Assembly (NCBI GenBank): GCA_910585355.1
Contig: CAJUDN010000010.1
Span: 1 to 53,769, forward strand
Reading direction: 5' to 3'
Source of the DNA: an uncultured Lachnospiraceae bacterium
Lineage (GTDB): Bacteria; Bacillota_A; Clostridia; Lachnospirales; Lachnospiraceae
DNA length: 53,769 bases
The translations under genes and the position numbers were made by a program. Positions within the stretch are counted from its first letter, which is position 1; every line of letters starts with the position of its first letter. This document shows, one piece after another, positions 15,875-25,013 of the stretch. The notes beneath the pieces were generated by a model that was not told where the DNA came from, searched no databases, and worked only from the letters and a program-made list of their open reading frames with translations.

Positions 15875-18049
15875 ATGGATAACAACAATCAAAACAGGAA
15901 TAATGGAAAAAAACCAAACAGCCAGAATATCGGCGTTATGGTCCTGATCCTTATGATTACTCTGGGTGTTGTCAGCATGATGAATTCGGCGCTGAAACAA
16001 AACCAGACCCAGGAACTGGGATATGAGGAATTTGTTCAGATGGTGGAGGACGGGGAGGTGGATACCATCCGTTTTTCCGGCAACAGAATCCTCATTACTC
16101 CCAAAACTTCTTCTACGAAATACTCCAGACTGATTCAGTATTACACGGTTCGGGTTCAGGATGCGAAGGTGACGGACCGGCTGCTGGAAAAGGATGTGCA
16201 TATTTTGGGAGAGGATACCAACGCAGGAGCCAGTATTTTAAGCTTCATTATGGGCTGGGTGCTGCCGTCGGTGTTGATGATCGGGCTTTTGTATTTTATG
16301 TTCAGCCGCATGGGGGGCGGAGGCGGCCTCATGGGGGTTGGGAAGAGCAATGCCAAGGTTTATGTCCAGAAGGAAACAGGCGTGACCTTTGCCGATGTAG
16401 CCGGAGAGGACGAAGCCAAAGAGTCTCTGGTAGAAATCGTGGACTTTTTGCATAACCCGCATAAGTACACAAAAATCGGAGCGAAGCTTCCAAAAGGAGC
16501 TCTTCTGGTGGGCCCTCCCGGTACGGGAAAAACTCTGCTTGCCAAGGCCGTTGCAGGCGAGGCGCATGTGCCTTTTTATTCCTTGTCCGGTTCCGACTTT
16601 GTGGAGATGTTTGTGGGTGTGGGTGCGTCACGTGTCCGCGACCTGTTTAAGCAGGCCCAGCAGTCGGCGCCCTGTATAATTTTCATTGATGAAATTGATG
16701 CCATCGGACGGAGCCGTGATTCCAGATTTGGCGGAAATGATGAGAGGGAGCAGACCCTGAACCAGCTTCTGTCGGAGATGGACGGCTTTGACTCTTCCAA
16801 AGGACTTCTGGTGATGGCGGCGACGAACCGTCCGGAAATCCTGGATCCGGCTCTTTTAAGACCGGGGCGTTTTGACCGCCGCGTGATTGTGGATAAACCG
16901 GATTTAAAGGGCCGCGTGAATATTTTAAAAGTACATTCCAAAGATGTTCGCCTAGATGAAACCGTGGATTTTGAGGAAATTGCCCTGGCAACCTCCGGCG
17001 CAGTCGGCGCTGATCTTGCCAATATGATGAATGAGGCCGCTATCAATGCCGTAAAGCATGGAAGACAGGCCGTGGCTCAGAGCGATCTGTTCGAAGCTGT
17101 GGAGCTTGTTTTAGTGGGTAAAGAAAAGAAAGACAGGATTTTGAGCAAAGAGGAAAGACGGATTGTCTCCTACCATGAGGTGGGGCATGCTCTTGTGACC
17201 GCTCTCCAGAAGGACGCAGAGCCGGTGCAGAAAATCACGATTGTGCCCCGTACCATGGGCGCTTTAGGATATGTGATGCAGGTTCCTGAGGAGGAGAAAT
17301 TTTTAAATACGAAAAAAGAACTGGAGGCCATGCTGGTGGTTTCCCTCGCTGGCCGCGCTGCCGAGGAGATTGTGTTTGAAACTGTGACTACGGGAGCAGC
17401 CAATGATATCGAGCATGCCACAAAGATTGCCAGAGCCATGGTGACTCAATACGGTATGTCAGACAAGTTTGGCCTGATGGGGCTTGCTACCCAGGAAAAT
17501 CAGTATCTGACAGGACGGACCGTGTTAAACTGCGGGGACGCGACGGCGGCGGATATTGACGTGGAAGTCATGAAGATGCTGAGGGAGGCATATGAAGATG
17601 CGAAGAGGCTGCTTGGTGAAAACCGGGATGCCTTGGATCAGATTGCTGATTTCCTCATTGAAAAAGAGACGATTACCGGAAAGGAATTTATGCGTATTTT
17701 CCGCGAGGTAAAGGGAATTCCTGAGCCGGAGGAGGAATCGCAGGAAGAGAAGAGCCGCATGGGAGCCAAAGAGCCGGGAAACAAAGTGCCAGGGGCTAAA
17801 GAATCGGTAAGCGGAGAACTGGAGGCCAAAGAGCTGATAAGTAAAGAGCCGGTAAGCCAAGAGGCAGAAGCCAAAGAGCCGATAAGCAAAGAGCCAGTAA
17901 GCCAAGAGACAGAAGCCAAAGAGCCGATAAGTAAAGAGCCAGTAAGCCAAGAGGCAGAAGCCAAAGAACCGGTAAGCGAGGCTCCGGAAGCGGGAGAGTC
18001 GGTAAGTGGAGCACCGGAAGCCAAAGAGCCGGAGAGCGGAGCACTGTAA
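15875..18049 (+). CDS. ftsH: ATP-dependent zinc metalloprotease FtsH with repeat tail
   Basis: 724 residues; membrane-anchored AAA protease that degrades misfolded membrane and short-lived regulatory proteins. Two transmembrane segments (about 19-37 and 121-143) flank an extracytoplasmic domain. Walker A GPPGTGKT (213-220), Walker B IIFIDE (268-273), SRH arginines in LRPGRFDRR, and zinc motif HEVGH (434-438). The core ends near residue 625. The final hundred residues are a low-complexity Ala-Lys-Glu-Pro-Ser-Val tail containing three near-identical 15-residue repeats (651-695) and decayed copies, well beyond the usual length of about 600-650. Start follows TTGGAG. A terminator follows. Confidence 0.96.
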   Translation: MDNNNQNRNNGKKPNSQNIGVMVLILMITLGVVSMMNSALKQNQTQELGYEEFVQMVEDGEVDTIRFSGNRILITPKTSSTKYSRLIQYYTVRVQDAKVTDRLLEKDVHILGEDTNAGASILSFIMGWVLPSVLMIGLLYFMFSRMGGGGGLMGVGKSNAKVYVQKETGVTFADVAGEDEAKESLVEIVDFLHNPHKYTKIGAKLPKGALLVGPPGTGKTLLAKAVAGEAHVPFYSLSGSDFVEMFVGVGASRVRDLFKQAQQSAPCIIFIDEIDAIGRSRDSRFGGNDEREQTLNQLLSEMDGFDSSKGLLVMAATNRPEILDPALLRPGRFDRRVIVDKPDLKGRVNILKVHSKDVRLDETVDFEEIALATSGAVGADLANMMNEAAINAVKHGRQAVAQSDLFEAVELVLVGKEKKDRILSKEERRIVSYHEVGHALVTALQKDAEPVQKITIVPRTMGALGYVMQVPEEEKFLNTKKELEAMLVVSLAGRAAEEIVFETVTTGAANDIEHATKIARAMVTQYGMSDKFGLMGLATQENQYLTGRTVLNCGDATAADIDVEVMKMLREAYEDAKRLLGENRDALDQIADFLIEKETITGKEFMRIFREVKGIPEPEEESQEEKSRMGAKEPGNKVPGAKESVSGELEAKELISKEPVSQEAEAKEPISKEPVSQETEAKEPISKEPVSQEAEAKEPVSEAPEAGESVSGAPEAKEPESGAL
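17825..17959 (+). repeat. Three 45-bp tandem repeats in the ftsH 3' end
   Basis: Each unit encodes AKEPISKEPVSQEAE or a one-residue variant (residues 651-665, 666-680, 681-695), followed by shorter decayed units to the stop. In-frame repeat number could vary by slippage or recombination without breaking the protein. Confidence 0.85.
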
Positions 18050-18082
18050 AACGGAGCATTGGGAGAGCATCGGTGAAATGGG

Positions 18083-18122
18083 TGCAGGGTGTATTTCATA
18101 TGGGAATGCATCCTGCTTTTTA
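18083..18122 (+). terminator. Terminator after ftsH
   Basis: Stem GCAGGGTGTAT / ATGCATCCTGC (two G-U pairs) followed by TTTTTA, just ahead of the subtilase gene. Confidence 0.65.
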
Positions 18123-18141
18123 AAAATGGAAGGAGTATTTT

Positions 18142-19914
18142 GTGAGAAGGAAGGTTATATGCCTGCTGGCAGTGGTTTTGGGAAGCCAGGCGCTGGCCGG
18201 ATGTAAAAGCGTGCAGGGATCAAAAACGTATGACGTGGCCTCCGGGAAGGCGGTAGTCTGGAATCTGGAAGCCTATGAAAATCTGGAGGTTCTGACGCTG
18301 GATAAGGATAATGAGGTAAACGTGTATCCCTGCCGTTCAGAAGAAAACCTTAAGGAAACCATTGAGCTTCTGGCCGGAATGGACAACATAACGGTGGTAC
18401 AGCCCAACTATTCTTATGAAAATCAGGCCCTTGGGGTCAATGATGCCTCTGTGAAGGAGCAGTGGGCGCTGGAAAATGACGGATCTTTTTCCATTGAGGA
18501 GGAGAAAAACAGATATCCGGTATATGATGACCCATTTGGAAAGCCTTCGGCGCCGGGAGCCTGGCGGGGAGACGCGAAAAAGGCCAGCCTGGTGGGAATT
18601 CTTGTGGAGTTAGAAGAAAAGCAGGCGGTAGCCGGTATTGATATTAACATCGCCGGGGCCTGGGAGAAATACGGAAACGGCACCCATGACACTATTGTGG
18701 CCATGATTGATACGGGAATTGATACAGGCCATGAGGACCTGGCTCAGGCCATATGGGTCAATGCGGACGAGATTCCTGGAAACGGCATTGATGATGACGG
18801 GAACGGATATGTGGACGATGTGAATGGATGGAATTTTTATGATAATACCAATCAGGTCTTTACCGGCGAAGGTGACAGCCACGGAACCCATGGCGCCGGA
18901 ACCATCCGGGCCGGTGTGGGAAACGGACTGGGGATTGCGGGGATCGTTCCGGGAGACCGTGTCCGCATCATGCCTGCCAAGGCCCTTGGCGGCTCCTCTG
19001 GCGGCGGCAATACGGCTGATTTAATCCGTGCGATTCGCTATGCCCAGGACAACGGGGCTGTAATCTGCAACTTAAGCCTTACATCCACCACCAATGACAG
19101 GGCTCTGTATCAGGCCATGGCAGGCTCCGATATGCTTTTCGTGGCGGCAGCAGGAAATGGGGATCCGGTGACGGGAAAGGGACTTGATATTGATGCAGTC
19201 CCGTTTTATCCGGCGGCCTATGATCTTGATAATCTGATTTCTGTAGCTAATATTACCTGCGACGGCAGTCTCCATGGGAGTTCCAATTATGGAAAAAACA
19301 CTGTGGATCTGGCGGCGCCGGGAACTTATATTTTAAGTACCACGCCTGGAAACTCATACGGCTACATGTCAGGAACCTCCATGGCGGCGCCCATGGTGAC
19401 CGGAGCGGCGGCCATGGTGTATTCATATTTTGAGGGAATCAGTGTGGCTGATGTGAAGGAGATTCTCCTGTCGTCGGTGACGCCTCTGGAAAGCCTTACA
19501 GAAAAAACGGTGACTGGGGGCATGTTAAATGTGGAGGCCGCCATTTCTTACGACATTGGAGCCCTTTCAAGAACCGGATTCCAAAATGGGGGGAGTGCTG
19601 CGGAAAGCGGGACGGCGCCCTATATCGAAGCCAGGACAAGAAACAGCAGGAACGGTATGCTTCTGACAGTTCGTGTGGTTGATGTGGACGGCGATCTGGA
19701 TGTGCTCTGCTATGCGGAGGGCGAGTATACCTGCGAAGAATTTACCGGGGATATCGCCAGCATTCCTTTTGAGGTGAACAGGCAGGATATGGCCACTTTC
19801 CGTATTGACCATGCGGGAACCTATACGTTTTATGCCAGAGATAAAAAGGGAAACGCCAGCGTGTATGTGGCAAAATTTGCGAACATGAGTGACGGTCCGG
19901 GAGCTTTGGACTAA
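18142..19914 (+). CDS. Subtilisin-family serine protease, predicted lipoprotein
   Basis: 590 residues. Signal peptide with lipobox LAGC (Cys21) predicts anchoring to the outer face of the membrane. Residues about 30-170 resemble a propeptide/inhibitor region; the S8 catalytic domain follows with Asp190 (AMIDTGID), His247/250 region (DSHGTHGAG) and Ser413 (SGTSMAAP), so the triad is complete. The C-terminal 100 residues form a beta-rich domain (ARTRNSRNGMLLTVRVVDVDGD). An insert rich in aspartate (GNGIDDDGNGYVDD) looks like calcium-binding. GTG start after GGAAGGAG. Substrates unknown; proximity to ftsH may be incidental because a terminator separates them. Confidence 0.92.
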   Translation: MRRKVICLLAVVLGSQALAGCKSVQGSKTYDVASGKAVVWNLEAYENLEVLTLDKDNEVNVYPCRSEENLKETIELLAGMDNITVVQPNYSYENQALGVNDASVKEQWALENDGSFSIEEEKNRYPVYDDPFGKPSAPGAWRGDAKKASLVGILVELEEKQAVAGIDINIAGAWEKYGNGTHDTIVAMIDTGIDTGHEDLAQAIWVNADEIPGNGIDDDGNGYVDDVNGWNFYDNTNQVFTGEGDSHGTHGAGTIRAGVGNGLGIAGIVPGDRVRIMPAKALGGSSGGGNTADLIRAIRYAQDNGAVICNLSLTSTTNDRALYQAMAGSDMLFVAAAGNGDPVTGKGLDIDAVPFYPAAYDLDNLISVANITCDGSLHGSSNYGKNTVDLAAPGTYILSTTPGNSYGYMSGTSMAAPMVTGAAAMVYSYFEGISVADVKEILLSSVTPLESLTEKTVTGGMLNVEAAISYDIGALSRTGFQNGGSAAESGTAPYIEARTRNSRNGMLLTVRVVDVDGDLDVLCYAEGEYTCEEFTGDIASIPFEVNRQDMATFRIDHAGTYTFYARDKKGNASVYVAKFANMSDGPGALD

Positions 19915-19916
19915 AA

Positions 19917-20024
19917 GGAAAGGGGCTGTCGCAAAAATCAGTAATTCTACAATATGTATCCAATATCTGAAAGTATTGAAACTATATAACGTAGAAATTT
20001 GCTGTTTTGCGACAGTCCCTTTCT
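19917..20024. repeat. Long imperfect inverted repeat between convergent genes
   Basis: Outer arms GGGCTGTCGCAAAA / TTTTGCGACAG.CCC and inner arms AATTCTAC / GTAGAAATT form a nested 108-bp palindrome. It can act as terminator for both the subtilase and ilvE; it also resembles a small MITE, but no target duplication is evident. Confidence 0.65.
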
Positions 20025-20066
20025 GCCAGACGATAGTGGACCTGTAGGTTTTTAAGGGCAGGGATA

Positions 20067-21092
20067 TTATTTGATCACATGAATCCAGCCTTTTGGCGCT
20101 TCGATGCGGCCCATTTGGATTCCGGTTAAGGTATCGTAAAGCTTTTGGATAACCGGGCCCATTTTTTCCATACCGCTGGGGAAGCAGATTTCTTTGCCGT
20201 GATCCACGATTTTTCCAACCGGAGAAACAACAGCTGCGGTTCCGCAGAGGCCGCACTCGGCGAAGTCTTTTACTTCCTCAAAGGGAACCGGGCGTTCTTC
20301 TGCCTTTAAGCCAAGGTAATGCTCGGCAACGTAAAGAATGGAACGGCGGGTGATGGACGGCAAAATGCTGTCGGACTTGGGGGTTACAACGGTGTTGTCC
20401 CTGGTTATGAAGATAAAGTTGGCGCCGCCTGTCTCCTCCACATAGGTTCTTGTTGCGGCATCCAGGTACATGTTCTCATCAAAGCCCTGTTTGTGGGCAT
20501 CAACAATCGCGTGTAAGCTCATGGCGTAGTTTAAGCCTGCCTTTACATGTCCGGTTCCATGGGGGGCGGCGCGGTCAAAGTCACAGACGCGGATGGTGAT
20601 GGGCTTTGCACCGTCCTTAAAGTAGGGGCCGACCGGCGTTACAAAGGCACGGAACTGGTATTCTGACGCGGGCTTTACGCCGATGACCGGATTGGTCCCA
20701 AATAAGAACGGACGAATATAGAGGGTTGCCCCGGATCCGTAGGGCGGGACAAAATCCGCATTGGCCGCCACCAGTTTTGTGATTGCATCGAGGAAGCGCT
20801 CTTTGGCAAACGGCGGCATTTCCAGTCTCTTTGCGGTGTTAATCATGCGCTCGGCATTTAAGTCGGGACGGAAAGTAACAATATGTCCGTCTTCTGTTGT
20901 ATAGGCCTTTAATCCCTCAAAACATGTCTGTGCATACTGGAACACACATGCACATTCGCTCAGTGTAATCGTGTCTTCTGTGGTGAGGGCGCCTTCATCC
21001 CATGCGCCGTTTTTATAGTTGGAAACATATCGGTAGTCGGTTTTGATATAGCCAAATCCAAGATTTGCCCAGTCAATGTTCTGTTTTCCCAT
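20067..21092 (-). CDS. ilvE: Branched-chain amino acid aminotransferase
   Basis: 341 residues, PLP fold type IV enzyme transferring the amino group between glutamate and branched-chain 2-oxoacids. Begins MGKQNIDWANLGFGYIKTDY typical of the eukaryote-like IlvE group; the cofactor lysine lies in GTGHVKAGLNYA; EETGGANFIF and SITRRSIL are the conserved substrate/phosphate-binding stretches. The start at 21092 is supported by GGAGGAG and family N-termini; the open frame extends 40 codons upstream through the leader without homology. Transcribed from a strong promoter at 21326-21354, leaving a leader of roughly 225 nt. Confidence 0.95.
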   Translation of the reverse strand: MGKQNIDWANLGFGYIKTDYRYVSNYKNGAWDEGALTTEDTITLSECACVFQYAQTCFEGLKAYTTEDGHIVTFRPDLNAERMINTAKRLEMPPFAKERFLDAITKLVAANADFVPPYGSGATLYIRPFLFGTNPVIGVKPASEYQFRAFVTPVGPYFKDGAKPITIRVCDFDRAAPHGTGHVKAGLNYAMSLHAIVDAHKQGFDENMYLDAATRTYVEETGGANFIFITRDNTVVTPKSDSILPSITRRSILYVAEHYLGLKAEERPVPFEEVKDFAECGLCGTAAVVSPVGKIVDHGKEICFPSGMEKMGPVIQKLYDTLTGIQMGRIEAPKGWIHVIK

Positions 21093-21158
21093 AACGATCT
21101 CCTCCATTCTGCCACTTTGCGGCAACGTATTTTTCTGCACAATCAATAAGTGCAGGGA

Positions 21159-21318
21159 AACAGTTCGGACAAGGCCTGCGCGTCCCCCCGCGCTGGCCGT
21201 GTGAAAACGCAAACGGCCGCGGGCATACGGCCCGCCGAGAGGGGAGTCTGAATGGCTGTATGCCGTAATCGTCCATAAGGTACCGGAACGACTGCAGTAC
21301 GGTAGTGTAGGAACTGTT
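21159..21318 (-). promoter_or_regulatory. Structured ilvE leader / intergenic repeat element
   Basis: Flanked by inverted AACAGTTC / GAACTGTT. On the transcribed minus strand it holds two strong stems: GGCATACAGCC / GGCCGTATGCC and a GC-rich stem around GGCCGT / ACGGCC. No T-box sequence, antiterminator or U-run was found, so either an unknown leader element or an inserted repeat. Confidence 0.5.
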
Positions 21319-21325
21319 GGTTATC

Positions 21326-21354
21326 ATTATAAATACTTCTTTTTTATACTGCAA
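21326..21354 (-). promoter_or_regulatory. ilvE promoter
   Basis: Minus strand TTGCAG (21349-21354), 17 bp, TATAAT (21326-21331). On the other strand a TATAAT at 21408-21413 probably serves the oxidoreductase gene, with a weak -35. Confidence 0.75.
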
Positions 21355-21462
21355 GTTTTTTATGACAAAAAGATGAAAAAAATATATGAAAAGTGGAAAA
21401 TAAGTGGTATAATATAATTTTAAGTTATATACAATATTACCTGAAGGAAAGGAAGAGAAAAG

Positions 21463-22524
21463 ATGGAACGTTTGTTCACAGCCTGGAACTTAAAAGGACA
21501 TGAAATAAAAAACCGTGTCTGTGTTCCGCCCATGGTGTGCTTCGAATGGAGTGACGACAGAGGAATGGTCACGGAACGAAACATAAACCATTACCGGGCC
21601 ATTGCCAAAGGCGGGGCCGGATTAATTATTCAGGAAGCGACATGCATCAATCGTCAGGGCAGACTGAGCCTGGACCAGCTTGGAATCTGGGAGGATGAGC
21701 AGATTCCCGGCCTCAAAAAAATTACGGAAGCGGTTCACGAAGAGAGGGTCCCCATTTTTATTCAGCTCCATCATGCGGGAGTCATTTCCGCCACTGAGGA
21801 CAGGGTATGCCCCAGTGAGTATACCTGCGTACAGAAAGGAATCGAGAAGAGGGGCAGGGCGCTTTCTGTGGAAGAAATTCACCGGTTGGAAGAGGAGTTT
21901 ATCGAGGCGGCCAGGCGGGCATACCAGGCCGGATATGACGGGGTGGAGCTTCACGGATGCCACAGCTACCTGCTGAGCCAGTTTATGAACCGTCTGGTAA
22001 ATAAGAGAAATGACGAATATGGCCCGGACGGCATGGAAATCCTCCGGAGGATTCTGGAAGGAATCCGTAAGGTCACGCCGCCGGAATTTATTGTGGGAAT
22101 CCGCTTGGGCGCCTTTGAGCCGGAACTTTCCGACGGAATGAAACATGCCAGATGGCTTGAAGCTCATGGAATCGATTTTATCAATGTTTCCTATGGATTT
22201 GATATGGAGGCCAGAAGGGAAAAACCGGACGGATATCCTTTTGCAGAGGCTATTTATGGAGCCAAAAAGATAAAAGAAGCCGTCTCGGTTCCGGTATTTG
22301 CCGTTTATGGGATTCAGGACGGGGAGACGGCCGAGGCCGTACTTCAGGATACAAATGTGGATATGGTGAACATTGGACGGGGCGTTCTGGTGAATTACCA
22401 GTGGGCCAATGATGTGAAAGAGGGACGGGACCCGGGGAAATGCCTCTACTGCAGTACCTGTATGTGGCGGGTGGATGCAGACCGGTGCGCCGGGAGGCTG
22501 AAACGGCTAAGAGAGAGCAGGTAG
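21463..22524 (+). CDS. Old-yellow-enzyme family NADH:flavin oxidoreductase
   Basis: 353 residues; FMN-dependent TIM barrel that reduces activated double bonds of unknown substrate. Seen: NRVCVPPMVCFEWSDD near the start, IQLHHAG (98-104), the active-site HGCHSYLLSQFMNRLVNKRNDEYG region around 165-187, and NIGRGVLVN for phosphate binding. C-terminal cysteines (CLYCSTCMW) resemble those seen in enzymes with an iron-sulfur domain, but the large C-terminal flavin/NADH domain of enoate reductases is absent. Start after GGAAGAG. Followed 7 nt later by an MFS transporter, and likely controlled by the LysR gene convergent to that. Confidence 0.9.
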   Translation: MERLFTAWNLKGHEIKNRVCVPPMVCFEWSDDRGMVTERNINHYRAIAKGGAGLIIQEATCINRQGRLSLDQLGIWEDEQIPGLKKITEAVHEERVPIFIQLHHAGVISATEDRVCPSEYTCVQKGIEKRGRALSVEEIHRLEEEFIEAARRAYQAGYDGVELHGCHSYLLSQFMNRLVNKRNDEYGPDGMEILRRILEGIRKVTPPEFIVGIRLGAFEPELSDGMKHARWLEAHGIDFINVSYGFDMEARREKPDGYPFAEAIYGAKKIKEAVSVPVFAVYGIQDGETAEAVLQDTNVDMVNIGRGVLVNYQWANDVKEGRDPGKCLYCSTCMWRVDADRCAGRLKRLRESR

Positions 22525-22531
22525 GGCGGCC

Positions 22532-23779
22532 ATGGGAAAAAAGCTTCATTATGCCTGGCTGATTCTTGCGGGATGCTGTATCCTCCAGGGAGCCAGTCTG
22601 GGTCTTATTAATAACTGTGCGGGAGTATTTTATTCCCCGGTATGCGAAGAGCTGGGATTTGAGATGGGAGGGTTTGCCTTTTACAAGACCCTGTTTTCCA
22701 TAAGTTCCGCCCTGGCCCTGCCGTTTGTGGCAAAGAGTTTCCGTAAAATGGATGTACGGCTGGTAATCAGTGCGGCGGCTGTGGTATTTGGCGGCTGCAA
22801 TGTGGCCATGGGGACCTTTCACCGGCTGTGGCAGTGGTATGCGGCCGGACTGATTCAGGGAGCGGCTTCTTCCTTTTTGTGCATGCTTCCGGCGCCAATT
22901 CTTTTAGGGAACTGGTTCCATAAAAAAACAGGAACAGCCGTGGGAATTTCGGCTGCCTTTTCCGGGCTGATTGGAATGTTTGGGAGCAGCAGTCTGGGAA
23001 TTTCCATACCTGCTTTGGGATGGCGGGCCAGCTATGTGATTACGGGAATCATCAGTATGGCGTTAATCCTTCCGGTTTCCATTTTCATTCTGCGCTATGG
23101 TCCGGAGGATAAAAATATGAAGCCGTACGGGGCGGAAAAAGAGGCGTCGGAAGAAAACAATTCCGAAAACGGGAGAGGAAGGCAAGATGCCATGGGACTT
23201 CTTACGTTTTTAAAGCAGCCCGTGTTTTACATGGCCTTAATTGCCTATGCCTGCTGTATTTCCGGTTCGTACTTAAATATGTTTTTAACCTCCTGCGGCC
23301 TGGCTTCGGGGCTTCCCATGGCCCTGGCTGCCATGATGACCACTTTGGCCTTGTTTGGGAACATGTTCAGTAAGCTGTTTTTAGGTAAGGCAAGCGATAC
23401 GTATGGAGTCATAAAAACTTTCGTGTGCTCGGCTGCAATAGCAGTGGGAGGGCATTTCCTGCTTTTGACCGGGATGACGGAGAGCGTGATGACGGGGGCG
23501 TTTCTTTTTGGCATTACATTTCCGCTGTCTTCGGTGATGATGCCGCTTTTTTGCCGCCTCTTTTGGAAAGGGGAGACTTATGGAGCCGCCTATTCCTATG
23601 TATCCATGTTCGGAACGCTTCTGGCATCTCCGTTTAATACGCTGTTTGGCCAGTTTTACGACATGACAGGAAGCTATCATCTGACTATTATGGTAAGCGC
23701 AGGTCTTGTTTTTCTGGCGCTTCTTCTGGCAGGGGCGGGGAAAACGCAGGTCAGGTCACAGCCTTTGCAAGTTCGATAA
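22532..23779 (+). CDS. MFS transporter
   Basis: 415 residues with twelve predicted hydrophobic segments and a central cytoplasmic loop (about 195-220, rich in Glu/Asn/Lys). Resembles the oxalate/formate-antiporter-like (OFA) branch of the major facilitator superfamily, typified by YAWLILAGCCILQG at the N-terminus and repeated GxxxG motifs. Substrate unknown; coupling with the flavin oxidoreductase suggests uptake or export of its substrate, for example a small unsaturated acid. The start is close to the previous stop with only a weak ribosome site. Its last 29 bp overlap the end of the convergent LysR gene. Confidence 0.88.
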   Translation: MGKKLHYAWLILAGCCILQGASLGLINNCAGVFYSPVCEELGFEMGGFAFYKTLFSISSALALPFVAKSFRKMDVRLVISAAAVVFGGCNVAMGTFHRLWQWYAAGLIQGAASSFLCMLPAPILLGNWFHKKTGTAVGISAAFSGLIGMFGSSSLGISIPALGWRASYVITGIISMALILPVSIFILRYGPEDKNMKPYGAEKEASEENNSENGRGRQDAMGLLTFLKQPVFYMALIAYACCISGSYLNMFLTSCGLASGLPMALAAMMTTLALFGNMFSKLFLGKASDTYGVIKTFVCSAAIAVGGHFLLLTGMTESVMTGAFLFGITFPLSSVMMPLFCRLFWKGETYGAAYSYVSMFGTLLASPFNTLFGQFYDMTGSYHLTIMVSAGLVFLALLLAGAGKTQVRSQPLQVR

Positions 23780-24632
23780 AGGCTTCCATCTCTCTGGTGA
23801 CCCATTTATCTTTATGGTAGAGAATCTGACGCCAGACGCACATATGAAAATCACGCGCCGGCAGGATACTTAAGGTTCCTGCCGTCACTTCCTGCTTGAT
23901 GGAAAATTCCGGAAGGAAGGAAACTCCGGCATTGTTTTTTAACAGACGGATAATAAATTCTGTATTTCCGATTTCCAGAAAAGGCTCGATTTTTTGATTA
24001 CAGGCCGCCAGGTACCGGTCCAAAACGAACCGGTAGCTGGCATTTTTTTCTGTCAGAAGAAACGGTTCCCGGATAATTTCATCCAGAGACAGGGGGCCTG
24101 AGCCAGACAGAGGGTGGGAAGAGGAGGAAACAAAAACAATGTCCTCCGGTTCTTCCATGACTTTTATCCACTTATGGTCATAAATTCTCTGGTCCATCAG
24201 ATATACCAGGTCAATGGAATTTTTATCCATGCGTTCCAGAAGCACATCAGGGGAGTCCAATACAATGCTTATTTTTACCAGAGGATGTGCTTTATGGAAC
24301 TGTTCTAAAAGCGGGGGAAAGATGGAAGCGCAGATGGACTCAATGGTTCCGATAGTCAGGACCCCTGTAAGCTTCCTGGATTCTGTCACGGCAGCACGGG
24401 CGCGGGACAGCTCTTTCATGACTGAGGCGGCGTGTTCATAAAAAATTGTCCCCTGGTGCGTCAGGATGGTCTGCTTTCCGATTCGGTCAAACAGGTGGAT
24501 GCCCAGCTCTCCCTCCAGCTGCTTGATCTGGATGGTGACGGCGGCCTGGGAGTAGCCAAGGGCTTTTGCCGCTTTGGAAAAGCTTTTTAGCTGCGCCACA
24601 TGGAGGAAGGTGTTGATTTCTCGTAATTCCAT
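23751..24632 (-). CDS. LysR family transcriptional regulator
   Basis: 293 residues: N-terminal winged helix (ELREINTFLHVAQLKSFSKAAKALGYSQAAVTIQIKQLE) and C-terminal substrate-binding-like sensor domain (about 90-290). Start at 24632 chosen for AGGAGT 8 nt upstream and agreement with family N-termini. Convergent with, and overlapping the end of, the OYE-MFS operon; LysR proteins usually act on divergent neighbours, so the more natural target is the cyuA gene across the intergenic region at 24633-25013, but both are possible. Confidence 0.9.
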   Translation of the reverse strand: MELREINTFLHVAQLKSFSKAAKALGYSQAAVTIQIKQLEGELGIHLFDRIGKQTILTHQGTIFYEHAASVMKELSRARAAVTESRKLTGVLTIGTIESICASIFPPLLEQFHKAHPLVKISIVLDSPDVLLERMDKNSIDLVYLMDQRIYDHKWIKVMEEPEDIVFVSSSSHPLSGSGPLSLDEIIREPFLLTEKNASYRFVLDRYLAACNQKIEPFLEIGNTEFIIRLLKNNAGVSFLPEFSIKQEVTAGTLSILPARDFHMCVWRQILYHKDKWVTREMEAFIELAKAVT

Positions 24633-24655
24633 AGATGAACTCCTATATATAAAGT

Positions 24656-24805
24656 CACTGTTCATGGAATATTTTCTTGCCCGTTTTAAGGTAACCGTTC
24701 AGATAAGTCTGCACGTACGCCGTGGTGACCGTAGGAAAACACAGCGGTCGCGGGCGTTCGCCTGATGTCTGTTTTCGTCCGGCTTTCCCCGTACCGTGAA
24801 CTGCA
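24656..24805. repeat. Intergenic repeat element upstream of cyuA
   Basis: Ends CACTGTTCATGG and CCGTGAACTGCA form an imperfect inverted repeat around a GC-rich interior sharing GCGGGCGTTCGCC.GATGT and a CTGTTTT..TCCG....TTCCCCG segment with the element at 39210-39433. Remaining bases to 25013 are AT-rich with a -10 TATAAT at 24955-24960 for cyuA. Confidence 0.5.
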
Positions 24806-25013
24806 ACTATAAATATTTTTAAATGATATATTTAAAACATTAAATTTTACTTTCATCTGCTTTTATGTTACTCTAATTATAAAGAAAATGCAAGTGAATT
24901 CCGCATGGAGCGCTAAGCGCCGGCGGCGCTTGTTCAGAACGGACCGAAACGGAGTATAATGGAAAGATTTGCAGAACCGTTATAAAGATACATAAGAAAG
25001 GATAGGGACGAAT

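Noticed and set aside
17525..18111. Repetitive hydrophobic frames antisense to the ftsH tail
   Set aside because: The repeats are simply the reverse reading of the 45-bp ftsH units; no promoter or ribosome site.
21073..21354. Protein-coding reading of the ilvE leader
   Set aside because: Contains the promoter and stems; composition matches no family and the ilvE start has its own ribosome site.
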